From the NCBI GenBank assembly GCA_905178155.1, contig CAJINV010000004.1:6786358-6850357 (forward strand): DNA of 64,000 nt, given 5' to 3'. Below, one piece after another: positions 56,401-64,000 of the stretch. This stretch comes from Amoebophrya sp. A120. Its lineage: Eukaryota; Sar; Dinophyceae; Syndiniales; Amoebophryaceae. The translations under genes and the position numbers were made by a program. The notes below the pieces were generated by a model, which was not told the DNA's origin, searched no databases, and saw only the letters and a list, made by a program, of their open reading frames with translations. The first letter of the stretch is position 1; every line of letters starts with the position of its first letter.

Positions 56401-58272
56401 ATAGAGCTCTTCAAATATCCTGTGCAAAAGTATCGTACTCGTATTGCAATCATGCATTAAAGGTTATTGAGCATTACAAATTTCATTTCTCAAGCTGGGG
56501 AAATTTGTAATGAATTAATACGAGCAGGAGCGAGTGCAATACTTTTGCAATTCATATCAAACAGGACTTGTCGCTGGTGAAGTCTGTCGGCGTGATTATG
56601 AGCTTTGACCTGTACGTCATGGGCGAACTGGCGAAGCTGTGGGCCGCAGAGGTTTGACTTCTGGTTTATGATGACACTCCTGGTAGATTGTTTTTCGCAT
56701 TTGCATACGCTGCACTTTCGTGTAGTAGAAAATGAATTTATTCGGTACGAAAACGTACCTACTATCTGAATCAAAAAAGTAAATGCTCCACACAAGAACA
56801 GCCGTTCTTAGAACGGCTGTAGTGCATATAAAACTTCCACTTCATCTCCTCTCAGATCCAGCCCCTCCTCGACGAGCTCAACGGTGGGTCTCCCGACGTC
56901 TCTATGCAGGCTCCCGAAAACAATAATACGAACACCAGCATCAGCCGAACGAGCGAGCTGAGCCTCTCCCCGAAGCGAAAAGTTGTTCCGAATGAACGAT
57001 CGACGGAACAGTTCGCGCCAGATAGCAGGTTGCGGGATTTCCTAGTCGAGACGTCGTATGCATTGCAAAAAATGACTGGGTCTGGAAGATTCTGAGACTT
57101 GTCATGCACGGTTTGTGTGAGACATGATGTCTGTGATGCATGCCATAGCATCACAGGTTTTTTGAGGGATTCTTGATGCCTATTCCGCATGACAAATGCC
57201 CTCCCCGCGTAGCAAAAATCAGAATCCTTTTGCTGCTTATGCAACACAAATTTTTTAGACATCCAAATGCAGCATCACAAGTTACATCCTTCCAGACCCA
57301 GACACTTTTGCATTCGATACGTCGAATCCAGATCCAACTCCCGGAAAGCTCCCGTTAGGGCTCCCTTTAGGGGTATCCGAGAGCAGCGCGATTAGTACCG
57401 GGCACTTATCCCCCGCGAATAATATGCCGCTGAGCCCGAGTCCGGCCGTGCAAGCGGCCGCAGCGGTGAATTTGAATTTCGAAAAAACCAACACAACTTT
57501 GATCACGGAGGTATCCTGTGCAAAAGAAGTATCGTACTCGTATTGCAATCATGCATTACAAATCTTGTTCTTAAGCTAAATCCGCATTACAAATTTTATT
57601 TCTCATGCTGCGGAAATTTGATGTGATGCATTTATACGAGTACGATACTTTTGCAATGCATAGCACGAAGACACGAACAATTTAAACCCGAACCAGATCC
57701 AGCGGCCAGATTTTCTGCTGTTGACCAACTCCCATTTGGAATTGGAAAAGCCGCAAATTTCCCCGGATCTCTATGGCGAAATTCTGTACTTGAACGCGAA
57801 AAATTTCAGCTACCGGAAACACGTGAAACCGCTTTTGCGGGTTACCCCCAACATCTCCCTGGACGGAATTTACATCCAGAAAACGCCAACTCTGTCCACC
57901 GAGTATGCCACACAGGTCCGGGAGATCGCAAATCATTGCATTCTCGGGGTGTGGTTGGCGCACGACGATGTAGATACGTACCACGAAACGAAGAAGCTGG
58001 TGGAACTAGGCGCGAGCTACGTGAATACGGATTTGCCGCTGGATTGGAACCGAGGCAGGGAAGACGGCCCGCCGGGGCGGTGGGACTGGAGTCTGAGCGA
58101 GCGGTCCGGGGGCTCCAGTAGTCGGGCGGCGGGCGGTGCTGGAAATAGCATGCTGGGTGGCGGAGTGGTGGCGGGACCCGGCATGTTTGGTGCGGGTATG
58201 AGCTCATTCACGCTAGGGGGAAAGTCACAGCACCATGCCAGTGGCGCGTATACGGATGGGGAGTTTGCATAG
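50434..58272 (+). CDS. SPX-GDPD glycerophosphodiester phosphodiesterase
   Basis: Hydrolyses glycerophosphodiesters to glycerol-3-phosphate; the SPX domain is a phosphate/inositol-polyphosphate sensor. Fifteen exons: 50434-50792, 51075-51147, 52717-52813, 52969-53098, 53297-53709, 54049-54099, 54287-54416, 54584-54786, 55045-55100, 55255-55928, 56187-56415, 56562-56651, 56856-57056, 57325-57511, 57668-58272; 3498 nt, 1165 aa. SPX: MRFGQHIKVSRHAPW with YYCDYELLKQII at the very start, and FAALRKSVKKFDKTMG near 210. GDPD: SHRGFHGNDDARPVENSL near 381, ECDV near 416, THDSTLKRV near 432, PLLTEVL, LIIELKYG, MSFDLYVMGEL, and GVWLAHDD / YVNTDLP near 1052-1075. The catalytic HRG, E-x-D and HD are present. 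A long Ser-rich insert splits the GDPD barrel. Conventional introns: 53099-53296, 54100-54286, 56652-56855; the other eleven are introners. Same layout idea as yeast Gde1, but no ankyrin repeats were seen. Confidence 0.9.
50793..51069. mobile_element. Introner A8 (family A)
   Basis: 277 bp. Left TATAGATCGCAAATCTGTCT, with an extra CTGCG duplication before the GGGTCTGGG arm; right end TTTGCACAGCATA. Flanks AAGCC / AGAGC look shifted by a 1-bp indel, but the 5-bp rule rejoins RAKP/RASQLA. Confidence 0.82.
51408..52413 (+). mobile_element. Retroposon-like insertion with poly(A), nested in C3
   Basis: About 1.0 kb ending in a run of 16 A (52398-52413). It is flanked by an 18-bp direct repeat, AAATCTGCATGACAACTC (51390-51407 and 52411-52428, overlapping the A run). 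A 3' poly(A) tail plus a long target duplication is the signature of target-primed reverse transcription. The insert has no long credible coding frame; it contains a G7/C8 hairpin (about 51647-51672) and a 40-bp direct repeat of GGACTAGGCCAACGTGTGGA (52069 and 52109). Confidence 0.7.
52435..52671. repeat. 237-bp segment between 18-bp direct repeats in C3
   Basis: Flanked by GCATGACAACTCTGGGGT at 52417-52434 and 52672-52689. Either a second insertion with target duplication or a local duplication of the family C right end; no poly(A) is seen. Confidence 0.6.
52814..52963. mobile_element. Introner B8 (family B)
   Basis: 150 bp, TATGCATTGCACAAGTATCG to TTTTGCAATGCATA. Perfect flank GCTGT (52809-52813 / 52964-52968). 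Rejoins VERL/SSENLD. Confidence 0.9.
53710..54043. mobile_element. Introner D2 (family D)
   Basis: 334 bp. Left TATTGAAAGGAAAAACTCCC; right GGGGAGATTTTTCATTTTGA then TA. Perfect flank CAATC (53705-53709 / 54044-54048). Rejoins PSDN/LKSEIS. Confidence 0.9.
54417..54578. mobile_element. Introner B9 (family B)
   Basis: 162 bp, TATGCACTGCAAAAGTATTA to TTTTGCATGATTTCATA. Perfect flank GTAAT (54412-54416 / 54579-54583). Rejoins ECDV/ICTRDG right at the GDPD catalytic E-x-D, so correct removal is needed for activity. Confidence 0.9.
54787..55039. mobile_element. Introner A9 (family A)
   Basis: 253 bp. Right end TTTTTACAGTTGATA. Flanks GTTGC / GTTAC (four of five). Rejoins KTPL/RSGVRP. Confidence 0.88.
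55101..55249. mobile_element. Introner B10 (family B)
   Basis: 149 bp, TATCCTGTGCAAAAGTATCG to TTTTGCACGGGATA. Perfect flank CGATT (55096-55100 / 55250-55254). Rejoins SAAAI/SDNAKL. Confidence 0.9.
55929..56181. mobile_element. Introner A10 (family A), open through
   Basis: 253 bp. Flanks ACCGC / ATCGC (four of five). Rejoins TAST/ATGLHM. Unusually it carries no stop in the host frame, and the frame stays open across the whole element, so retention would insert residues instead of truncating. Confidence 0.88.
56416..56556. mobile_element. Introner B11 (family B)
   Basis: 141 bp, the shortest coding-region copy. Perfect flank TCAAA (56411-56415 / 56557-56561); no slide within this flank yields GT or AG ends. 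Rejoins ELFK/QDLSLV. Confidence 0.9.
56798..56820. repeat. 23-bp hairpin inside a conventional intron
   Basis: ACAGCCGTTC-TTA-GAACGGCTGT, perfect 10-bp stem, 35 bp before the acceptor at 56855. Confidence 0.85.
57057..57319. mobile_element. Introner A11 (family A)
   Basis: 263 bp, left TATGCATTGCAAAAAATGAC, right CACTTTTGCATTCGATA. Perfect flank CGTCG (57052-57056 / 57320-57324). Rejoins VETS/NPDPTP. Interior closely related to A13. Confidence 0.9.
57512..57662. mobile_element. Introner B12 (family B)
   Basis: 151 bp. An extra AAG is duplicated in the left arm (CAAAAGAAGTATCG). Flanks GGAGG / GCACG (three of five). Rejoins LITEE/DTNNLN. Confidence 0.85.
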
Positions 58273-59518
58273 TAGCTCGACGTTGTCACTCTCACTTGTG
58301 GGAGAGCACTGGCAGGAAGGGTAAAACAGAAAAAAAACGGATGTTTTCTGCCGGGAAATAAGTTGTACTAGATGTACATCCAAATGAACAACGTTTGTCA
58401 TTTTTTTTTGGGACTCCAACACACAACACATCGAAAGACGTATTTTATGATACAAGAGAAAAACACATCACTTGTACTACCTGTATTTGGATTCTGTCTC
58501 GAAAAAGTAGCGACATCATTAATTTTCCTGTTTGGTTTTTTCGGTGTATAGCTACACTAGATTGAAATTTGAACTTTTACTTTTTGAAACAACTCCTGCT
58601 TGTCAATAGAAATAGTCCAGAAGCTGAGCGGCCAAGCGCTCGTGTCAATACAAGAACACAACACTCTAACAATAAGAATAACACGTAAGAACTTCCGGAT
58701 TGATGATTTTTTTAAACGATAACGAACAATCGCTGTTATTAGGTAAATACAACTTTAGAAAAAGTCTGCTAAAGTCAGCATCATCGGGACCGAAATGCAA
58801 TAGACTATCGAAAGAGGACACTTCTTGAAATAAATCAACTTTGACGTTACCTACTTCACCTCCCGCTTGTACTTCATCGTGGTTTGATTTTGAATATCTG
58901 CTAGTTTTTAGAGCAGTTCCAATACAGATTGCACAGCGACGCTATTGCCGAGTGAGTGGATTGCGCTAGCGCTGGCGCACAAAGGAGCGCGTTGATGCCG
59001 GCGTATTTTTCTACTTAGTTTGTTCTCCGTTCTGGCCCTCTGCCACGGACGGATAAAGCAAACATGACCATGTTGACCTTCATTCGCCTAGTACAACTGC
59101 CCTGTTGCAGCGGGATCACTACTTTCACTACCTGAGAAGCGATTCTACAGAGGTATAAAATTCTAGTTTTTGTGGCCGATGACGATGAGTCGCAAGAACT
59201 CTTCTGAGATTCTTTCGCCTTCCTGCTCCCAACGCTGCACCTGGCGGTCTTATCTTATGGGGAGGTACTAGTAGTAACCAGCTGTACTCGTCGTGGTGCA
59301 CCACGCCACACTACTTCTAGCCCTCTTCTTCACTGCTGGAAGATGTTACGAACCGAGTCCAACGGAGAGTCGAGTCCCGAGCTTTCGATTTTCTAAATAT
59401 CTTTTCAACTCTTCGGAGCCTATACTATTGAAAAGAGATAATTAGGCACTAGCTCATTGCTGCATTTTTCCTGATCGCGGTTGTATTGATTTCATTTCTA
59501 CTCACGACGCACGACAAG
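58273..59518. other. Intergenic region
   Basis: AT-rich, no gene, hairpin or repeat supported. Confidence 0.55.
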
Positions 59519-62500
59519 ATGCCAGCGAACACGGGCGGCGGGAAAGCGGCGAAGGCCATTCAGGAGGTCGAGAGCAAGGCGCCAGAGGGACCGCCGGAAG
59601 CCGCGAAAACCGCAACAAAAGCAGTCCCGATGAAGACCGCGGCCATGAAAACTGCTGGTGCTGCACCTGCGTCGAAACAGAAACTAGCATCAAAAGAGGA
59701 CAACAGCACAAAAATTGAAGCAAAAACAACAGCGTCTTCTTCGTCTTCCTCGTCCGGCGCGACGACCACAAAGAGTAGAACTACAACTAAGCAACCTACC
59801 AACACCAAGATCAAGAAGAAACCACAGGACAACGTCGAAAAAGAAAATGAACAACAAAAACCCGACATGCACCTTGCCCAAGCGGGAAACACGGGTCGGA
59901 AGGAGCCGCGTCGGGGGGCTTTGACCCAGAAAAAAACCGCTGCATTCGGCAAGATGGGCGGCAGAGCGCAGGCACTGGATGCGTTGGAGCGGGAAAACTT
60001 TGACGACTTGTGCTTCGCGATGGAAAAAGGTACTTCATCACTCGAATACATGTTTGGTACAGCTTAAAAACAGAAGTGACAGTCAATTCATGCTGTAGTT
60101 CGAGGGTGAAGTAAAACAGGACACGTTTACAGTTTCTGCTGTAACAAGTAGTAGAGAAGTCTGTCATGCACGAATCGTGAAATCAAAATTTCTATTGCAG
60201 TATCAAAAACCAGGTATGACCGAGAAGCAGCGCTGGGAGTTTTTGGTAGAACAGGTAAAGGACATCAAGTTTATGAAGTCCTTATCCTGTGCAGAAGTAT
60301 CGTACTCGTTGTATTGCAGTCATGCATTAGCATTACAAATTTTTTTCTCAAGGTACATTATCCGCATTGCAAATTTTTTCTCATGCTGAGGGAATTTGTC
60401 ATGCATTTTTTATACGAGTGCAATACTTTTGCAGTTCATAGTCCTGGACCCGAAACAATGTGTTTCTCGACACGAAGGAAGAAGCACAAAACGCCGCCAA
60501 GCTCGGGATCGTATGAATTGCAAATATGTCCGGGTCTGGAGACCTGTGATGCTGAATTGAGCATGATTGAAGCGCTTGCAATGGCAGCCAAGCATGACAA
60601 GTTTTTGCGACGCGTTCTGATGCCTAGCACGCATTATTTGCATGACAAAGGAAGCTCCTCTTTTGCTGCTCATGCAACACAGATTTTCCAGGAATGCAAG
60701 ACACGCAACACAAGTTCCACGTGTTCCAGACCCAGACATTTTTGCATTTGATAGATCGGCCAGGAAGACAATGAGGGAAAAGAGTCGTTTGACTTGGAGG
60801 GCCAGGAGGTTGATATGACTTTCAAAAGTATCGTACTCGTATAAATGCATTACAAATTTCCTCAGCATGAGAAATAAGATTTGCAATGCTGATTTACCTT
60901 TAAGAAAAATATTTGTAATGCATGACTGCGATACGAGTGCGATAGTTTTGCACAGGATCGTTGACGAAAAGGAGCAGTTTGAAGACGAGCTAGAGGAAGA
61001 CCAACAACTCCAGAACGGCGCCGAAGAGGATGATGACGAAAAACAAAACGAGAAAGAACCCTCGAAAATGAATAACAAGAAGAAGAAACTGGGGCCGCGA
61101 TTGCAACAGGGTTACGATGTCACGAAGTTGCGAGAATTTCTCAACACGGGGTTGGTCTCCTGCCGACCCGTCGGGAAGTTGGGACAGACGATGAATCAGC
61201 CGAGCGGGATCAAGATGAGTTTTCTGATTAACGCAATTATGAAGACCGCCACCACGCGCGAACCGTTTACCTGCACCGCAAAGGATTGGTGGTACTAGTA
61301 CTAGACATGGCGCGCTGTGGTTTCTTTGTGATGTTATTTCACCTTCACAGCTTGGAAAAGAAAACTGCAGCACTCTGATGTCCTCGCATCTGGATATGCA
61401 TCTGCCATGCTGCATTTCATGTGATATACGCTTTATTCTAATACGTACGTAGAGTGACATCCTCATCGATTTATACTGATTTCCCTCAAAAGGAAAACCC
61501 AAGTATGAGTAAAATCCATGCTCTACTGTCAGGTACAGTTCTTGCACCATCAACAAAGGCGGCATTACCCGCGTACACTGCGACGCCGGAAACCTCGGCC
61601 CCTCCCGCCTGTTTTGCTTCGGTTGGGGCTTCATTGGCGGACAGACGTGGGTCATGGCGGAGGGGCATGAGGTCGACGACCCAACAGTAAAAATCGAGTG
61701 GGTGCCCACTTTTGCGGGCAACTGCAAGTCCGCAGTCCGAAACCGGGCGCAGGAGGTCAGGAAAATGCAAGACGCGGAGCGGGAAGAAAAGGCGGGCCGT
61801 GCTACGGGTGGCCGGGGGAAAATAAACTCCAGCAACCAGCACGGGGCCGCTGCTTCTGGAGGTGTGTCGTCGTCGAGTAGCAGCTCATCTACTGCGAATA
61901 AAAATGGAAAAAGCAACAACATTAACAAGCCAACCGGATTGACCGCCATTACCAGCAGCAAGAACAGTGCGCACAAACTGGAAGCGATTCGCATCATGAA
62001 GCTGGACACAAAGCAGATTATCACGGCCGACGTAGACTATCTGGATGAGGGAGGATCCTTAGCCGGGATCGCCCTCCCCTTCAAGCGAGTAGACTGCCGG
62101 AACAAGATCGCTGATTTTAACTATCCTCTGTGCAAAAGCTGTATTGCGCTCGCACTAATTCCAGGCATGAAGCACAAATCTTGTCTTTCAGTGAAAGCCG
62201 CACTACAGATTTCAGTTGTAATGCAGCTGAGAAAAGTTGTCATGCGATAGCGATTTCTACTACTAGTGAAACTGCAGCGCGATACTTTTGCAATGCATAT
62301 CAACGGCATCCTGCCCCATTGCACCACCCCTGTGTTTCCCGCCACCTGGGCAAAGGACCGAAGTCTGCGGCCCAAAGAAATCCAACACGTGGACGACCTG
62401 GAGTTTTGCGACTCGCCAGAGATGGCGCAGCTTCTCCTCGACGCGGCCAACATATCAAGCGTGAAAGTGTCTGGGTCTGGAAGATTCTGAGACTTGTCAT

Positions 62501-63058
62501 TCATGTTTTGCATTGGCCATGATGTCTGTGATGCATGCCCTAGCATCACAGATTTTTTGAGGGCTTCGCGATGCCTATTTATTTTCCGCATGACAAATTC
62601 CCTCTCCGCGTAGGCAATCGATAGCGGTTTTGCAGGTGCAGCCGGGTGGTAGTTAGGAAGTGGGCCGCGTCTCCACCTAGGGGTATCGGCAGAGGCTAAA
62701 TCTGTTCTAACGCCCAGGTATTGGCAGAGGCTAAATCTGTTCTAACGCCGACCCGCCAGGAGTTAAATGGTACTACTACTACTACGCGTAGCAAAAATTG
62801 TATTCCCTCTGCTGCTCATGCAATGCAGATTTTTTTGGAATCCAAATTCAGCATCACAAGTTGCATTCTTCCAGACCCAGACATTTTTACATTTGATACA
62901 ACAACCGGAAAGACGACCAGTTCCAGGAGTGTTGCCGCATGGTCGCGGTGTGTTACCCACACGGGTGCGCGCTCCCGTCGAAAGCCGTGCCGGAAAGCGT
63001 CGCCAAAGTTGTCACGTTCGGGTATGAGACGATGGGGCCACGTATGCAAGGCAGATGA
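59519..63058 (+). CDS. Unknown protein with Lys/Ala-rich N-terminus
   Basis: Exons 59519-60028 (or -60029), 60201-60282 (or from 60160), 60446-60511, 60759-60813, 60965-61291, 61533-62121, 62305-62452, 62904-63058; about 643 aa. The first junction is unresolved: phase fits either a GG-AG intron 60029-60200 with a good TTCTATTGCAG acceptor, or a GT-AG intron 60030-60159. The TAG after DWWY at 61301 is not the end: GTACTAG is a donor, and exon 61533 continues in frame (YSSCTINKGGITRVHCDAGN). N-terminus Ala/Lys/Ser-rich; acidic patch ELEEDQQLQNGAEEDDDE; C-terminal half ordered (LFCFGWGFIGGQTWVM, KLDTKQIITADVDYLDE, PHCTTPVFPATWAKD). No family recognised. Confidence 0.7.
60283..60440. mobile_element. 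Introner B13 (family B)
   Basis: 158 bp, TATCCTGTGCAGAAGTATCG to TTTTGCAGTTCATA. Perfect flank GTCCT (60278-60282 / 60441-60445). Rejoins KFMKS/WTRNNV. Confidence 0.9.
60512..60753. mobile_element. Introner A12 (family A)
   Basis: 242 bp, left TATGAATTGCAAATATGTCC. Perfect flank GATCG (60507-60511 / 60754-60758). Rejoins AKLGI/GQEDNE. A canonical GTATGA...GATAG splice is also possible here. Confidence 0.9.
60814..60959. mobile_element. Introner B14 (family B)
   Basis: 146 bp, left TATGACTTTCAAAAGTATCG, right end changed to GGATC. Perfect flank GTTGA (60809-60813 / 60960-60964). Rejoins QEVD/EKEQFE. Confidence 0.9.
61292..61532 (+). other. Conventional GT-AG intron
   Basis: Donor GTACTAG (phase 2 after GATTGGTG), acceptor CTACTGTCAG. 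It joins what would otherwise look like two genes. Confidence 0.75.
62122..62299. mobile_element. Introner B15 (family B)
   Basis: 178 bp, diverged left arm TATCCTCTGTGCAAAAGCTG, right GATACTTTTGCAATGCATA. Flanks TTAAC / TCAAC (four of five). Rejoins IADFN/GILPHC. Confidence 0.87.
62453..62898. mobile_element. Introner A13 (family A) with nested insertion
   Basis: 446 bp, left TATCAAGCGTGAAAGTGTCT, right GACATTTTTACATTTGATA. Perfect flank CAACA (62448-62452 / 62899-62903). Rejoins LDAAN/NRKDDQ. Without the insert at 62614-62784 (plus its 7-bp duplication) it has the normal family A length. Confidence 0.9.
62614..62784. mobile_element. 171-bp insertion nested in A13
   Basis: Splits the conserved family A sequence CCGCGTAG/CAAAAAT (intact in A11) and is flanked by the 7-bp direct repeat CGCGTAG (62607-62613 / 62785-62791). 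Contains a near-perfect 33-bp tandem pair at 62682-62714 and 62717-62749 (core CAGAGGCTAAATCTGTTCTA). No terminal inverted repeat is obvious. Confidence 0.75.
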
Positions 63059-63208
63059 AATAGTCGCGTAGTTCTTCCCGATTGTTGTCGATTTCTTGTG
63101 ATGCATGAGGCGCGCAAAAAAATTAAAATATGAATTTGAAAGCTACCTCTTCTTGTTCTGTAATGCAATCGGACATTACAACACACACGACAAATCGGCT
63201 CCACGAAG

Positions 63209-64000
63209 ATGAACACGCGGATTTCGTTTTTCCCTCCCACACCAAACCTCCACGAAGCTCGGCTCGCGATGGACACCTTCCGCCGCGCGACGAACATTTA
63301 CGGGCAGTTAGCCATTGCAGTGACCGACGAGAACGGAAACGAAATCATCAAAAACTACCGCGGGACGAAAAATTACATCCGGTCAGACAAGTCCAAAAAC
63401 GACTTCGCCAGAATCATCGAAATTACGAAGAAAAAACTCGGCCCGAACTTCAAGGAGAAGAAGGACGTCGTGGGCTCCTGCCCCAACAAAGAGGATTGCG
63501 AAGCGTATCCGCTCCACGTCTACGACTGGATGTTTGAACTGCACGGCTTCAGCGATTGCTCCCGGAAAGCGCAACTCCAGGAGGGGAACGTCCGGATTAC
63601 TTGGATGACCGAACAAGCGGGTGGAGAAGCAGAAGCAGGCGGTGGTACTGCTGCTGCTGTTGTCAACACCGAGATGAACGACAAGAAGAACGCCGAACAA
63701 GAAGAAGCAGGAGCTGGTCCTGCACCTCCTGCTGCCCCGACATCAACTACTACAAAGATGAAAACGAAAAAGGCGGACCGTACCGGGAAGGAGGAGCGCG
63801 AGGCGTCCAAGCGACATGGGCGAGGAAACCTGCGGCACCTAGAAGGCCGAACGTTGACCTGGGTGAAGGGCCGGGAGTTGTGGGGGAAGGGGGAGAGGAG
63901 CTACGGAAAACTGGGTTTCCTGCCCTTCCGAGACTGGCCCAAGCACTGGTGGTATCAACTGCAAAAATGTGTGGGTCTCGAAGAATCCGAACTTGTGATG
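63209..64000 (+). CDS. Unknown protein, 5' part only
   Basis: Frame open from ATG at 63209 to introner A14 at 63953; the gene runs off the window. Starts MNTRISFFPPTPNLHEARLA, with a plausible globular first part (YGQLAIAVTDENGNEIIKN, YPLHVYDWMFELHGF) and then a Lys/Glu/Ala-rich linker. No family recognised. Only 150 bp separates it from the stop of the preceding gene, so it could be a continuation of that gene through an unrecognised splice. Confidence 0.55.
   Translation, partial: MNTRISFFPPTPNLHEARLAMDTFRRATNIYGQLAIAVTDENGNEIIKNYRGTKNYIRSDKSKNDFARIIEITKKKLGPNFKEKKDVVGSCPNKEDCEAYPLHVYDWMFELHGFSDCSRKAQLQEGNVRITWMTEQAGGEAEAGGGTAAAVVNTEMNDKKNAEQEEAGAGPAPPAAPTSTTTKMKTKKADRTGKEEREASKRHGRGNLRHLEGRTLTWVKGRELWGKGERSYGKLGFLPFRDWPKHWWYQLQKCVGLEESELVM
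63953..64000. mobile_element. Introner A14 (family A), cut by window end
   Basis: Left end TATCAACTGCAAAAATGTGT then GGGTCTCGA, after codon-proximal flank GGTGG (63948-63952). The right end lies outside the window. Confidence 0.85.

Noticed and set aside
61298-61303. Stop codon TAG as the end of the gene at 59519
   Set aside because: The TAG is inside a GTACTAG donor; phase 2 splicing to 61533 opens a further 297 in-frame codons that continue to 63058.
3312-62898. Repeated GCATGACAAAT-like motifs as a possible CRISPR array
   Set aside because: Spacing is irregular, the motif is short and lies inside hairpin introns of eukaryotic genes; no cas genes.
1-64000. Search for a dinoflagellate spliced-leader gene, rRNA or tRNA
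   Set aside because: No sequence resembling these was recognised by eye; a covariance-model search would be needed to exclude divergent copies.

Overview
This is eukaryotic nuclear DNA: multi-exon genes with GT-AG introns, a kinesin, an SPX-GDPD protein, a SET protein, a C5 cytosine methyltransferase and Golgi-type secretory proteins. All 13 recognisable genes lie on the + strand. The one-way gene order, mid-GC genes and very dense repeat-derived introns with inverted ends and short direct repeats best fit a dinoflagellate-lineage alveolate, most likely a parasitic syndinian such as Amoebophrya. That assignment is an inference from gene structure, not a database match.

The dominant feature is a system of 42 introner-like elements (here called families A to L; 109 to 446 bp, plus one of 1.56 kb). 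They cut eight genes. Each starts TAT (or a near variant), ends in the inverted ATA, has terminal inverted repeats and is normally flanked by a 5-bp direct repeat. For the 40 elements that lie inside coding sequence with both ends visible, removing the element plus one copy of the 5-bp repeat restores the reading frame. The reconstructed exon sums (2844, 6705, 1470, 3138 and 3498 nt) are all multiples of three. The 5-bp repeats share no sequence, and most junctions offer no GT-AG pair, so these introns seem to be removed at their transposon-like ends. Five genes have no such element, including the intronless methyltransferase and SET genes.

Layout: 1-3064 GC-rich island without a gene; 3065-7556 unknown protein (5 introners); 8417-11743 small unknown protein with a 2.34-kb TIR transposon-like element in its first intron; 12532-20905 kinesin (4); 21912-22450 small signal-peptide/membrane protein; 23222-26554 C5 methyltransferase; 27248-28513 SET protein with a membrane insert; 28514-31980 GC-rich island with a giant nested palindrome; 31981-33051 secreted or membrane protein; 33052-36373 GC-rich island; 36374-39394 amidohydrolase-2-like protein (7); 42858-48166 type II membrane glycosyltransferase-like protein (8); 48874-49659 membrane-anchored coiled-coil protein (1 just upstream); 50434-58272 SPX-GDPD phosphodiesterase (11); 59519-63058 unknown protein (5); 63209-end start of another gene (1, cut by the window end).

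The genes do not form an evident pathway. The introner system links them, with secondary insertions nested in it: a poly(A)-tailed retroposon-like insertion inside one introner and a 171-bp insertion inside another. Splice junctions are my reconstructions from frame and repeats and have not been checked against RNA.
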